The notes: generated from the letters alone by a model not told the origin. DNA of 20,061 nucleotides from CAG-217 sp963642245 (GCA_963642245.1 CAVIFY010000039.1:1-20061); one strand, 5' to 3'; shown: positions 1-6,986, counted from the stretch's first letter. Numbers and translations: made by a program.

Positions 1-693
1 GTTGCCGCTGCGGGCGCACACCCGGCGGGTAAACAGCAGTTCGTAAAACTCCTCGCAAGCCTGGTTGAACACCCCGGCTTCAAAGCGGTACAGGTTCTCC
101 TCGGCGATCTTGTAACCGCCGATCCCCTGTAGAAATTTCCCCAACGCCTCCGGCGTGGGCGCGTCATAATCCAGCCCCGCCTCCTCGGCGCAAAGGGCGG
201 TAATGCTCTCCAGGGTCTCCGCCATACCGGCCTCGGTACTGTCCGTATAATCCGTCACCACGCACTCCGCATGGGTAAAGCGAACGGTAAAGTAATACAG
301 CTGGCCCTGATCGTCCCCCAGCAGCGCCGCCAGGCAAAAGGCGCCGTCCGCCAGTCTCACTTCCTCATGGAGCCAGGTCTTGCCCACCGGGTCGCCCTCA
401 CTGCAAGTAATATCCGCGTCGTACAGCACCAGTTTCTCCACATCGGAAAAACTCTCGCTGTTGTCAAAATACAGCACCACCTGGTCCTGGCGGGCCGCAA
501 CATCGGTGATCACGCTACCGTGAAAGGTCTTGCACACGCACTCCGGCAGCTTGCTTTGAATTTTGGCCAACGCCCGCTGGTAGTCCCGCATGGCGGTGTC
601 CGGCTTTTTGTTAAATCTCAACTTGCCGCCCGCTGCCCGCTGCTGTTCCTCAGCCAGCGCGGCACGGTACCATTCTTTTGTAAAATACTTCAT
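1..693 (-). CDS. DUF4085-like protein, 3' part missing at the window edge
   Basis: The frame is open from the ATG at 693 to base 1, giving 231 residues with no stop, so the C-terminus lies outside the window. The start is fixed by a good ribosome binding site (ACGGAGGCG) six bases upstream. The N-terminus MKYFTKEWY and the stretch WLHEEVRLADGAFCL near residue 116 match what I recall of DUF4085, a Firmicutes family of unknown function. There is no signal peptide or membrane segment, so the protein is probably cytoplasmic. It starts 17 bases after the stop of the acyltransferase gene and is most likely the third gene of the operon starting at 2370. The reading frame is certain; the family is a recollection, and no function can be stated. 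Confidence 0.72.
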   Translation of the reverse strand, partial: MKYFTKEWYRAALAEEQQRAAGGKLRFNKKPDTAMRDYQRALAKIQSKLPECVCKTFHGSVITDVAARQDQVVLYFDNSESFSDVEKLVLYDADITCSEGDPVGKTWLHEEVRLADGAFCLAALLGDDQGQLYYFTVRFTHAECVVTDYTDSTEAGMAETLESITALCAEEAGLDYDAPTPEALGKFLQGIGGYKIAEENLYRFEAGVFNQACEEFYELLFTRRVCARSGN

Positions 694-710
694 AAACGCC
701 TCCGTGGCCG

Positions 711-1508
711 TTATCGCTCAATATACCCTACGCCCATACCCGGCTGCCCGCCGGAGAGCAAATAGGCTTTCAGCCGCCGTTGCAGGTCCGTCCCCTCCGG
801 GTAGTCCTCTGTGCGGCGACACTTGGCGCCAAACACCCGCTCAATGGTCTGCGCCGATAAAGGCAGGTCGCACACCGGGTGAAACAGCGCCGCAAACTGC
901 AAAATATTGCACCCCGGGCGCATAAAATCCTTGTTGCCGCCAAACAGCAGCCAGCTTTCGCTGAAAAAGCAGGTATAGGCAAAATCCGGAAACACCCGGT
1001 CAAAAAACGCTCGTGCCCGGGCAATCGACGATCGGCAGGCTTCCGGCTCCAGGGGCGCGCCCTGGGGAATATGGATATACACCACCGGCGCGCCTACCGT
1101 CAGCGGCGCGGTGCGGGGATATGCCGCTACCGGCGGCAGCCGATACAGCTGGAATTGCAGCCGCCCCAGGCGAAACAGCCGGGCGGCCAAATGGTTTTTG
1201 ATCCAGTGCACATTGTGCAGACCGCCACCGCCGCAGTTGGCGCACCAAATGCCGATGTCTGCCATGGTGTCTGCAAACACCGTATCGTCAATGCCCAGCT
1301 GGCGGTATTTTTCGTGGGTGTCCGGCAGCATAGCCAGCACCACCGCCAAGCGGGTCAGATCATTGCAGTGATCCAAATAGCCAAAGTGCAGCTTGGCGCG
1401 GCGCACCGCCCATTGCAGCCGCCGCGGGTGCGCGGCCATCCATTCGGTGACCAGGGTGCGGGTGTCCGTAGGCAACGCCGCCGCATTCAAATAAAAATCA
1501 TTGATCAT
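711..1508 (-). CDS. GNAT-like acyltransferase domain protein
   Basis: This 265-residue soluble protein has no signal peptide. Residues around 110-125 (RLGRLQFQLYRL), the IHIPQG stretch near 145 and the PEACRSSIARARAFF helix after it are typical of the two-part NAT_N/GNAT_C acyltransferase-domain proteins of Firmicutes. Their substrate is not established, as far as I know. The family normally joins an all-helical N-terminal part to a GNAT-like C-terminal part, and the length here fits. Its start overlaps the end of the upstream membrane-protein gene by 11 bases, which suggests translational coupling, and only a weak AAGAG lies ahead of the ATG. The DUF4085-like gene follows after 17 bases. The family call is fairly sure; the acyl donor and acceptor are unknown. 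Confidence 0.78.
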   Translation of the reverse strand: MINDFYLNAAALPTDTRTLVTEWMAAHPRRLQWAVRRAKLHFGYLDHCNDLTRLAVVLAMLPDTHEKYRQLGIDDTVFADTMADIGIWCANCGGGGLHNVHWIKNHLAARLFRLGRLQFQLYRLPPVAAYPRTAPLTVGAPVVYIHIPQGAPLEPEACRSSIARARAFFDRVFPDFAYTCFFSESWLLFGGNKDFMRPGCNILQFAALFHPVCDLPLSAQTIERVFGAKCRRTEDYPEGTDLQRRLKAYLLSGGQPGMGVGYIER

Positions 1509-2370
1509 TGCTCTTGGCCGCCTGAGTGGTCGGCTTTGTGGTCCGTGCCTGTGTAGTAGCCTTGGTGGTCTCGTACTTGGAGGTCAGGCCGGAGGACACA
1601 ATATGGGTAATGTTATAGTTCATCTTATAAAGGGACAAAGTAGACAGCACATTGTTATTTAAGAAGTTGCTGTTGGCGTTCTCGTCCTGCACGGTAAAGG
1701 TGCTGCCTTCCGGCTCGTACTTGATGGCCGCGATCAGCCCCTCTACGCCGTCCACCTCCTGGCCCTCATAAAACAGATAGGTGCCCTTTACGGTGATCAC
1801 ATGGTCGTAATTGGTAGTCTCCTGGGTGGTGTCGCCGGTAACAGCGGCACGGGTGGTGGTCTCCTTGGGCTTTAAGCCAAAGTCGTATGTACCGGTAAAG
1901 TACAAGGCAGCGCACACAGCCACTGCCGCCACCAGCAGCAGGATCAGCGCATAGGCGCCCTTGTGGCTCTTTTTCTTTTTACGGAACCGGTGGCGCTCAA
2001 TGGTGGGCGCCTCCAGCTCGTCCTCCGTGTGGGTGGCGGTCATACCGTCCTCCACCGTGTCCGGCTGGTAGGAGGCGTCCCCCTCCTTATGCACGATCAG
2101 CGGGCTGCACAGCACCGGTGCGGCCGCTTCTGCCTTTTCCGTCTGCGGTGCTTCTTCCGGAGCAGGTGCTTCTTCCGGGGTAGCTGCTTCCGCTGCCGGA
2201 GTTTCTTCTGCTGCCGGAGTTTCTTCCGCCGCCGGGGTTTCTTCTGCCGCCGGGGTTTCTTCTGCTGCCGGAGTTTCTTCTGCTGCCGGGGGCGTCTGCT
2301 CCTCGGGGGTTATATCGTTCTGTGCCGGAACTTCCGTCTCTTGCTCCGGGCGCTTTTTTTCTTCATTCAT
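1498..2370 (-). CDS. Membrane protein with AAEETP repeats and a possible ExbD/TolR-like outer domain
   Basis: The protein has 290 residues. I chose the ATG at 2370 because GGAGG lies nine bases upstream; longer starts would read through the promoter. Residues 1-85 are acidic and Pro/Ala-rich with five AAEETP repeats near 29-58. A basic patch (RFRKKKKSHK, 129-138) precedes one membrane helix at about 139-159, so the N-terminus should be inside the cell. Outside the membrane come a Thr-rich stalk, a compact region at about 182-265, and a Thr/Lys-rich tail. The compact region (VITVKGTYLFYEGQEVDG followed by LIAAI and FTVQDENAN) looks like the ExbD/TolR fold, a weak call by eye. No ExbB/TolQ partner is visible. 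It is the first gene of a three-gene operon with a clear promoter. Confidence 0.75.
   Translation of the reverse strand: MNEEKKRPEQETEVPAQNDITPEEQTPPAAEETPAAEETPAAEETPAAEETPAAEETPAAEAATPEEAPAPEEAPQTEKAEAAAPVLCSPLIVHKEGDASYQPDTVEDGMTATHTEDELEAPTIERHRFRKKKKSHKGAYALILLLVAAVAVCAALYFTGTYDFGLKPKETTTRAAVTGDTTQETTNYDHVITVKGTYLFYEGQEVDGVEGLIAAIKYEPEGSTFTVQDENANSNFLNNNVLSTLSLYKMNYNITHIVSSGLTSKYETTKATTQARTTKPTTQAAKSNDQ
2194..2283 (-). repeat. Five tandem 18-base repeats coding for Ala-Ala-Glu-Glu-Thr-Pro
   Basis: Five head-to-tail 18-base units (plus-strand form TGCCGGAGTTTCTTCTGC) differ from each other at one or two bases, mostly at wobble positions. The unit is a multiple of three, so gain or loss of a unit keeps the frame and only changes the length of the cytoplasmic Pro/Ala/Glu linker. 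Related but degenerate units continue toward 2140. Confidence 0.9.
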
Positions 2371-2402
2371 GGGTATTCCTCCAATTTGGTGGTTCTGCTT
2401 TG

Positions 2403-2431
2403 ATATTACCATAAACAAGGCATTTTTTCAA
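2403..2431 (-). promoter_or_regulatory. Sigma-A promoter of the minus-strand operon
   Basis: On the minus strand TTGAAA (2431-2426) and TAATAT (2408-2403) are separated by exactly 17 bases. This places the transcript start near 2396, about 26 bases ahead of the chosen ATG at 2370. Confidence 0.8.
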
Positions 2432-2442
2432 TTCATATTGTG

Positions 2443-2471
2443 TTGAAATTTGAATTTTTTGCTGATATAAT
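2443..2471 (+). promoter_or_regulatory. Sigma-A promoter of the ROK kinase gene, extended -10
   Basis: TTGAAA (2443-2448) and TATAAT (2466-2471) are separated by 17 bases, with an extended TGn just before the -10. The leader to the ATG at 2579 is about 100 bases. The two divergent -35 boxes lie only 11 bases apart, so a regulator bound between them could affect both operons. Confidence 0.85.
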
Positions 2472-2578
2472 AACAATCAAGGCGAAAGCTGTTGGCCGAC
2501 CCGGTGTTCTATCCCCCGTGGGACGAGCATACACTGGTACAAAGACCGGCAGGCGCCGTTTACCACTGGAGGACGATT

Positions 2579-3460
2579 ATGAACATTCTCACTTTTGACA
2601 TTGGCGTGACCAACATTCGCTATGCGCTGTGCGACGAGCAATTCCGGCTCAGCGATGTGCACACGGTGCCCACCCGGGCGCAACAGGGCGGCCAGCAAAT
2701 TATGGAGCGGCTGCTGGAGATCATCGGTACATACCAGCACATTGACCGGGTGGCGGTGTCCACCGTAGGGCAGGTAGACAGCCGGAACGGCATTGTGGTC
2801 TACTCCGCCGGGAATATCCCCTACTACACCGGTATGATGATCAAAAAACGCATTGAGAACGACACCGGTCTGCCCACCTATGTGGAGAATGATGTAAACG
2901 CGGCGGCTCTGGGCGAGGCTCACTTTGGCGCCGGGCAGGGGCAAAAGGACTTTCTCTGCCTGATGTACGGCACCGGGATCGGCGGCGCGCTGTATCTCAA
3001 CGGCCAGCTGTATAAAGGCAGCACCTCCTCCGCAGCGGAGTTCGGCCACATGATCACCCACGCCGACGGCCTGGACTGCCCCTGCGGCGGCAAAGGCTGC
3101 TATGAGCGCTATGCCTCCACCAAGGCGCTGATCGAAAAAGTGCGCGCCGTTACGGACAAACCGCTGGACGCCTTTACCATCTTTGAAAAAGAGAATTTGC
3201 AGGACCCGGCCGTGCGGGCGGTGGTGGACCACTGGATCGACGAAATGATCCTGGGTCTCACCAACCTGATCTATATCTTCAACCCGCCCTTGGTGATCCT
3301 GGGCGGCGGGGTCATCAACGAGGATTATATCATCGAGCTGATCGACCGCAAAATCTATAAAAATATGATGGAGAATTACAAAAAGGTCAACATCGTGCGC
3401 TCCAAGCTGGGCAGCACCGCCGGTCTCCTTGGCGCCGCCTACGCCGCCGCACAGTTGTAA
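2579..3460 (+). CDS. ROK family sugar kinase (glucokinase-like)
   Basis: This 293-residue cytoplasmic protein should phosphorylate a hexose or N-acyl hexosamine with ATP. Residues 7-11 (DIGVT) form the N-terminal phosphate-binding loop. ENDVNAAALGE (103-113) holds the expected catalytic Asp105, GTGIGG is at 131-136, EFGH at 154-157, and the ROK zinc motif H157 plus C167-x-C169-G-x2-G-C174-x-E176 is intact. The protein starts directly with the kinase fold and has no DNA-binding helix-turn-helix, so it is a kinase rather than a ROK repressor. The ATG at 2579 is chosen for the GGAGG six bases upstream; an upstream in-frame extension lacks a binding site. The RAYT gene follows after 2 bases. The sugar cannot be told from sequence. 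Confidence 0.93.
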   Translation: MNILTFDIGVTNIRYALCDEQFRLSDVHTVPTRAQQGGQQIMERLLEIIGTYQHIDRVAVSTVGQVDSRNGIVVYSAGNIPYYTGMMIKKRIENDTGLPTYVENDVNAAALGEAHFGAGQGQKDFLCLMYGTGIGGALYLNGQLYKGSTSSAAEFGHMITHADGLDCPCGGKGCYERYASTKALIEKVRAVTDKPLDAFTIFEKENLQDPAVRAVVDHWIDEMILGLTNLIYIFNPPLVILGGGVINEDYIIELIDRKIYKNMMENYKKVNIVRSKLGSTAGLLGAAYAAAQL

Positions 3461-3462
3461 AG

Positions 3463-3954
3463 ATGGCTTTACCTGTAAGGAAGCCGCACAGACTGCCCAA
3501 TGAAATGTATTTGCAAGGCTGTTTTTTCATTACCATATGCACAAAAGAAAGGCGAAACTGCCTGTCTGCACTGGTAGGGGCGGATAGTATCCGCCCGCCG
3601 GAAGTCCGCTTGACCCACGCCGGTGCCGTTGTACAAATCGCACTGAAAAAGATTGAAGAGGTTTATCCCGCCTGCCGCGTGCTTTCCTATGTCATTATGC
3701 CCAACCATCTCCACTTTTTGTTAGAGATCCGCCCTGTCACACAAGACGGGCGGCAGATTGCCGCCCCTACGGTCATTGGGCAATTTAAGCGACAAGTCAG
3801 CCGGGAACTGGGCTACAGCCTGTGGCAAAAAGGCTACTACGACCACATCATTCGCGATGAGGACGACTATTTGAACAAATGCCGGTATATTGAAGAAAAT
3901 CCGGCTAAATGGGCAGACGACCCATACTATAATAACAGCAGCGCACCTGCATAA
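3463..3954 (+). CDS. REP-associated tyrosine transposase (RAYT, IS200-like HUH family)
   Basis: The protein has 163 residues. The start LPVRKPHRLP followed by FFITICTKERR is the usual opening of these proteins. The HUH metal site is MPNHLHFLL (His82, His84), and the C-terminal helix has tyrosines at 135 and 142 (DEDDYLNKCRYIEENP) where the family keeps its nucleophile. RAYTs cut single-stranded DNA at palindromic REP repeats and usually act in place, with no flanking insertion sequence. Two such palindromes lie inside this gene and code for residues 38-46 and 95-103. It begins 2 bases after the kinase stop with no promoter and no good ribosome binding site, so it probably depends on the kinase transcript. 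The frame is intact and the length is close to that of other family members. Confidence 0.9.
   Translation: MALPVRKPHRLPNEMYLQGCFFITICTKERRNCLSALVGADSIRPPEVRLTHAGAVVQIALKKIEEVYPACRVLSYVIMPNHLHFLLEIRPVTQDGRQIAAPTVIGQFKRQVSRELGYSLWQKGYYDHIIRDEDDYLNKCRYIEENPAKWADDPYYNNSSAPA
3574..3598 (+). repeat. REP-like palindrome inside the RAYT gene, forward copy
   Basis: GTAGGGGCGGAT, a 3-base loop AGT, then ATCCGCCCGC. The stem and the GTAG lead are identical to the copies at 17759 and 17925; only the loop bases differ. It is in frame and codes for VGADSIRPP in the transposase. Confidence 0.92.
3745..3770 (-). repeat. REP-like palindrome inside the RAYT gene, reverse copy
   Basis: On the minus strand this reads GTAGGGGCGGCA, loop ATC, TGCCGCCCGTC, a perfect 8-base stem with a 3-base loop and the same GTAG lead as the other copies. 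It lies opposite in direction to the copy at 3574, with the codons for the HUH motif (3697-3723) between them. It codes for DGRQIAAPT in the transposase. Confidence 0.85.
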
Positions 3955-3976
3955 CTTACAGGTGCGCTGCTGTTTT
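3934..3976. terminator. Terminator hairpin shared by the RAYT and the FliB-like gene
   Basis: AACAGCAGCGCACCTG (3934-3949) pairs perfectly over 16 bases with 3959-3974, and TTTTATT follows on the plus strand. The RAYT stop codon lies within the loop. The stop codon of the minus-strand gene overlaps the other foot, so both genes end inside the hairpin. The minus-strand T tract is weaker (TTATTAT). Confidence 0.85.
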
Positions 3977-4946
3977 ATTCTTGTGTATCCAGCCGGGACT
4001 TCAGGGCGGGGACGGACAGGCAATCGGCGGTGCGCAGCAGGCGGCGGTAGCGCTCCATATTCACATCGCTGTGCTCGGTCTCCTTGCTCCACAGGTGCAT
4101 GACCCAGCTGTCTGTGCCAAAATAGGTAGGCACCAGCACGCCCACCACCGCCATCTTGGCAGCGGAGAGCACATCGCCCTCCAGCCCCAAATTCAGGAAG
4201 TAGCGAAAGAGAAAATACATGGCGATCTGCCGCCCGTAATGGCTCTCTGCCACCGGAGCGGTCAGGTCACCGGCGGCCACTTTCTCCGGCCACTGAGGAT
4301 TAATCAGCTCCGGATTTTGGAACACTGCGCGAAAATCCATCTTCTCAGTCACCGCAGGCAGATCGCCGATTTGGCCTTGCAGTTCCTCTGCAAAGTCCAG
4401 CAATTCTGCCAGGCACCGGGCAAGGGACTTTGTGCCGTCCTGCACCAGGGCGTAAGCGGTCTTGCGAGCCGATAGCAGGGTAAAATATAACTGAGCGTCA
4501 ATATCATTAAGGGTAGGCGGCAGATCGTTCATCTCCTCTGTAAAAGAGAAATCGTATTTGGGGTCAAACATCATCTCCGCCGCCACCGGGCAGCTAAAGG
4601 ACAGCCCCATCTCCCGCAACGCGCCAAAATCGTTGATAAACCGGGGAAAAGTGCGGCAGGTGAAAGGCGTATGCTCCCCGCCGATGGCAATGTGCATATC
4701 GCACAGGTTCTCGCAGTTCAAAAAGGGACAGCGCTTTCGATCCGCCAGGTGAAAAATGGTATTGCCGTACTCGTCCTTATCTAAAACAGAAAAAATACGC
4801 CGCCGAATTTCGCTCTCCGGCAGGGTGTGGTAATAGTCCATAGACGCCGGGTCCGCGTCCACCTCCCAGCCCTGGCAGCAAGAGTCCGGGCAAGCCCCGG
4901 CAATGCAGGCAAAATCCCGGTAAAACGCCGGTACACGCAATTTCAT
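3975..4946 (-). CDS. fliB: FliB-like lysine N-methylase (cysteine-cluster protein)
   Basis: The protein has 323 residues and a cysteine-rich N-terminal third: CIAGACPDSCCQGW (14-27), CPFLNCENLCDMH (73-85) and CRTFPRF (97-103). This arrangement is what is annotated as flagellin lysine-N-methylase in Firmicutes. The cysteines probably bind an iron-sulfur cluster or another metal (family knowledge). There is no signal peptide. GGGAGGG about seven bases upstream supports the ATG at 4946. It diverges from the bile salt hydrolase gene and has its own promoter. No flagellar gene is near, so the true methyl acceptor here is open, and the symbol is given only as the family name. A related cysteine-cluster protein of other function is the main alternative. 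Confidence 0.8.
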   Translation of the reverse strand: MKLRVPAFYRDFACIAGACPDSCCQGWEVDADPASMDYYHTLPESEIRRRIFSVLDKDEYGNTIFHLADRKRCPFLNCENLCDMHIAIGGEHTPFTCRTFPRFINDFGALREMGLSFSCPVAAEMMFDPKYDFSFTEEMNDLPPTLNDIDAQLYFTLLSARKTAYALVQDGTKSLARCLAELLDFAEELQGQIGDLPAVTEKMDFRAVFQNPELINPQWPEKVAAGDLTAPVAESHYGRQIAMYFLFRYFLNLGLEGDVLSAAKMAVVGVLVPTYFGTDSWVMHLWSKETEHSDVNMERYRRLLRTADCLSVPALKSRLDTQE

Positions 4947-4976
4947 ACAGATCCCTCCCCATTAAAATCGGCCTTT

Positions 4977-5005
4977 ATTATATAATGTATGGCCCATCCA
5001 GTCAA
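4977..5005 (-). promoter_or_regulatory. Promoter of the FliB-like gene
   Basis: On the minus strand TTGACT (5005-5000) and TATAAT (4982-4977) are separated by 17 bases. The -10 is part of the 10-base palindrome ATTATATAAT (4977-4986). Confidence 0.8.
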
Positions 5006-5029
5006 GTTGCCGCCGAGCGCAGCGGAAAA

Positions 5030-5058
5030 TTGCAATGCAAAATCGGGTATGCTATAAT
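5030..5058 (+). promoter_or_regulatory. Promoter of the bile salt hydrolase gene, extended -10
   Basis: TTGCAA (5030-5035) and TATAAT (5053-5058) are separated by 17 bases, with TGc directly ahead of the -10. The leader to the ATG at 5084 is about 20 bases, just long enough for the AAAGGAG binding site. Confidence 0.85.
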
Positions 5059-5083
5059 GACAAAAAAGAAAGGAGCCACGCCT

Positions 5084-6058
5084 ATGTGCACCGCAGCAAC
5101 CTATCAACCGGCCGGTTTTTATTTTGGCCGCACCCTGGACTATGAAGTCTCTTACGGCAACCAAATCGTCATTACCCCCAGGCAGTACGCCCTGCACTTT
5201 CGCCACACGGAGGATCAACCCCACCACTACGCCATCATCGGTATGGGGCTGGTGGCAGAGGACTATCCCCTTTACTATGACGCTATGAATGAAAAGGGCC
5301 TGTGTATCGCCGGGCTGAACTTTGTGGGCAACGCCGTCTATCACCCGCCGGTCAAGGACAAAGAGAATGTGGCCCAGTTTGAGCTGATCCCCTGGCTGCT
5401 GGGGCAGTGCGCCAACCTGGCAGAGGCCAGAGAAAAGCTGCAAAACCTGCAACTCACGAACACGCCATTCAGCGCCGCCCTGCCCTGCGCCCAGCTGCAC
5501 TGGCTGGTGGCAGACCGCACCGGCGCCCTGGTGATCGAGTCTATGGCCGATGGGCTGCACCTGTATGACGACCCGGCAGGGGTGCTCACCAACAATCCGC
5601 CATTCCCGGAGCAAATGCGCCACCTGAGCCTGTACCGGGGACTGTCCCCCAGCCAGCCGGAGAATACCATTGTACCCGGCGCGGATCTGCCGCTGTTTAG
5701 CCGGGGTATGGGTGCCTACGGACTGCCCGGTGATCTGTCCTCCCCCTCCCGCTTTGTGAAAGCGGCGTTCACCCGCGCCAATGCCAAGTCCACCACAGAA
5801 GAAACGGCCGCCGTCAGCCAGCTGCTGCATATTCTGGGCAGTGTAGAACAGCAGCGGGGCTGCTGCCGGGTGGCAGAGGATAAGTACGAGATCACCCTAT
5901 ACACCAGCTGTTGCAGCGCAGACACCGGCACCTATTACTACACCACATACGACAATCACCGGATCTGTGCCGTGCGCCTGGCCGGAGCAGAACCGGACAG
6001 CACCGCGCTGCAAACCTATCCCTTGCAAGAAAAGCAGGATATTCTATATCAAAACTGA
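5084..6058 (+). CDS. bsh: Bile salt hydrolase / choloylglycine hydrolase (Ntn-hydrolase family)
   Basis: The protein has 324 residues, the usual length of the family. It should cleave the amide bond of glycine- or taurine-conjugated bile acids in the cytoplasm. The start MCT puts the nucleophile Cys2 right after the initiator Met, which must be removed; AAAGGAG upstream confirms this start over a longer frame. The other active-site positions are present: Arg16 and Asp19 in GRTLDY, Asn79 in GLNF, Asn170/171 in LTNNPPF and Arg223 in PSRFVKAAF. Ser-Arg-Gly (206-208) sits in the loop reported to bias bile salt choice; from memory S-R-x forms lean toward taurine conjugates. Penicillin V acylases share the fold, but GLNF and SRGMGAYGLPGD favour the bile salt group. 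Confidence 0.92.
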   Translation: MCTAATYQPAGFYFGRTLDYEVSYGNQIVITPRQYALHFRHTEDQPHHYAIIGMGLVAEDYPLYYDAMNEKGLCIAGLNFVGNAVYHPPVKDKENVAQFELIPWLLGQCANLAEAREKLQNLQLTNTPFSAALPCAQLHWLVADRTGALVIESMADGLHLYDDPAGVLTNNPPFPEQMRHLSLYRGLSPSQPENTIVPGADLPLFSRGMGAYGLPGDLSSPSRFVKAAFTRANAKSTTEETAAVSQLLHILGSVEQQRGCCRVAEDKYEITLYTSCCSADTGTYYYTTYDNHRICAVRLAGAEPDSTALQTYPLQEKQDILYQN

Positions 6059-6073
6059 ACAGTAAAAAGGAAA

Positions 6074-6129
6074 TGCCCCGGCACAAGAATTCTTGCGCCG
6101 GGGCACGGTGTTGTGGGGGCGACCCCCAC
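6074..6129. terminator. Two hairpins downstream of the bile salt hydrolase gene
   Basis: Bases 6074-6105 form an almost perfect 32-base palindrome (TGCCCCGGC...GCCGGGGCA around AAGAATTCTT, one mismatched pair). A second stem GTGGGGG-CGA-CCCCCAC follows at 6113-6129. No T tract follows on the plus strand, so intrinsic termination is uncertain; the first hairpin has a broken T run only on the minus side. They may end the bsh transcript or protect its 3' end. Confidence 0.5.
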
Positions 6130-6170
6130 CAGGCTGGTATCTACCCTAATTTCAATCTTTCATCTTTTCT

Positions 6171-6336
6171 TTGACCGAGGAAAAAAGACCCTCTACTATA
6201 TAGTGTGCCTTTTTGCCAAAATACGCCAAAAAAATGGCAAAATTTTTTAAAAAAATTTTTATAAGCAGTGATGTGTTCATTAACTGCAAAATTTCACCGT
6301 CAAAGTGTTGACAAATTGAACGAATTATGGCATATT
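6171..6336 (+). promoter_or_regulatory. AT-rich control region of the first sigma factor gene
   Basis: The best promoter is TTGACA (6308-6313), 17 bases, CATATT (6331-6336). A weaker second one may be TTGACC (6171-6176), 17 bases, TACTAT (6194-6199). Between them are the palindrome ACTATATAGT (6195-6204), an inverted repeat TTTTGCCA/TGGCAAAA (6211-6218 and 6235-6242) and a run of A and T tracts (6229-6261) expected to be bent. Together with the hairpins at 6074-6129 this accounts for the 324-base gap after bsh. Confidence 0.55.
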
Positions 6337-6382
6337 TCTCTTGTATATAGATGACTTTTTTATTTTTTCCACGCGAGGCATT

Positions 6383-6955
6383 ATGATAGAGCAAACACCC
6401 AACGCGCCACCCGTAGAAGACACCGTTCAAAAGACGGTGGAGGACTGCCAGCGCTATCGAGACAAATTATATTGGCGATGTCGGTTGTACTTCCGGGATT
6501 GGCCGGACTACGCAGAGGACTGCGTGCAAGAGGCTTACATTGAGCTGATGCAGGCGCTGCGAGCCGGTCGGTGCATTCACAATTACGAGGCCTGGCTGTT
6601 CAAAGTAGCCATTCTCAAGGGCCAGGTGATGATCCGGGAGGAGAAAATGCGCCGGGAGATGCAATTTGAAAAGGACAGCGACAAAGTGATCGCCATGGAG
6701 CAGGCGGGCATCTACCAGCAGGAATTCCCTGCGGAGACAGAGCCGGAGCCTACGGACGATGAGATCCGCCGCCGTGCCGTTGCCATCCTATCCAAGCTGA
6801 ATGCCACGGACCGTCGTATTTACTACGAGCACTATGTGCGACGAAAACCGCTGCGGCAGGTAGCTGCCCAGCTGGGTATGACGGAGAACGCCGTCAGCAA
6901 ACGCCATGTGCGCCTGAAAGAAAAGATCAAGCGATCCATACGATCGCTGGAATAA
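6383..6955 (+). CDS. Sigma-70 family (ECF-like) RNA polymerase sigma factor
   Basis: The protein has 190 residues. Region 2 lies at about 24-90 (YRDKLYWRCRLYFRDWPDYAEDCVQEAYIEL, then WLFKVAILKG). Region 4 lies at about 135-185 with the helix-turn-helix RQVAAQLGMTENAVSKRHVRL. The acidic stretch between them (about 115-130) is a linker. The ATG at 6383 has GCGAGG just upstream; an in-frame start at 6341 would fall within the leader. The gene for a membrane protein of anti-sigma type follows after 31 bases, the usual pairing. It should direct transcription of an envelope-related regulon, but its target promoters cannot be named. It is only distantly similar by eye to the sigma factor at 16281. 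Confidence 0.87.
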   Translation: MIEQTPNAPPVEDTVQKTVEDCQRYRDKLYWRCRLYFRDWPDYAEDCVQEAYIELMQALRAGRCIHNYEAWLFKVAILKGQVMIREEKMRREMQFEKDSDKVIAMEQAGIYQQEFPAETEPEPTDDEIRRRAVAILSKLNATDRRIYYEHYVRRKPLRQVAAQLGMTENAVSKRHVRLKEKIKRSIRSLE

Positions 6956-6986
6956 AATCAAAGAACGAAACGAAAGAGGAAACACT

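Noticed and set aside
2477..3232. Minus-strand open frame of 251 residues across the ROK kinase
   Set aside because: The plus-strand frame contains all ROK motifs; the antisense frame has no recognisable motif and covers the kinase promoter leader.
6152..6430. Minus-strand open frame of 92 residues ahead of the sigma gene
   Set aside because: It overlaps the sigma gene start and its promoters, is A/T-tract derived, and lacks a convincing ribosome binding site.
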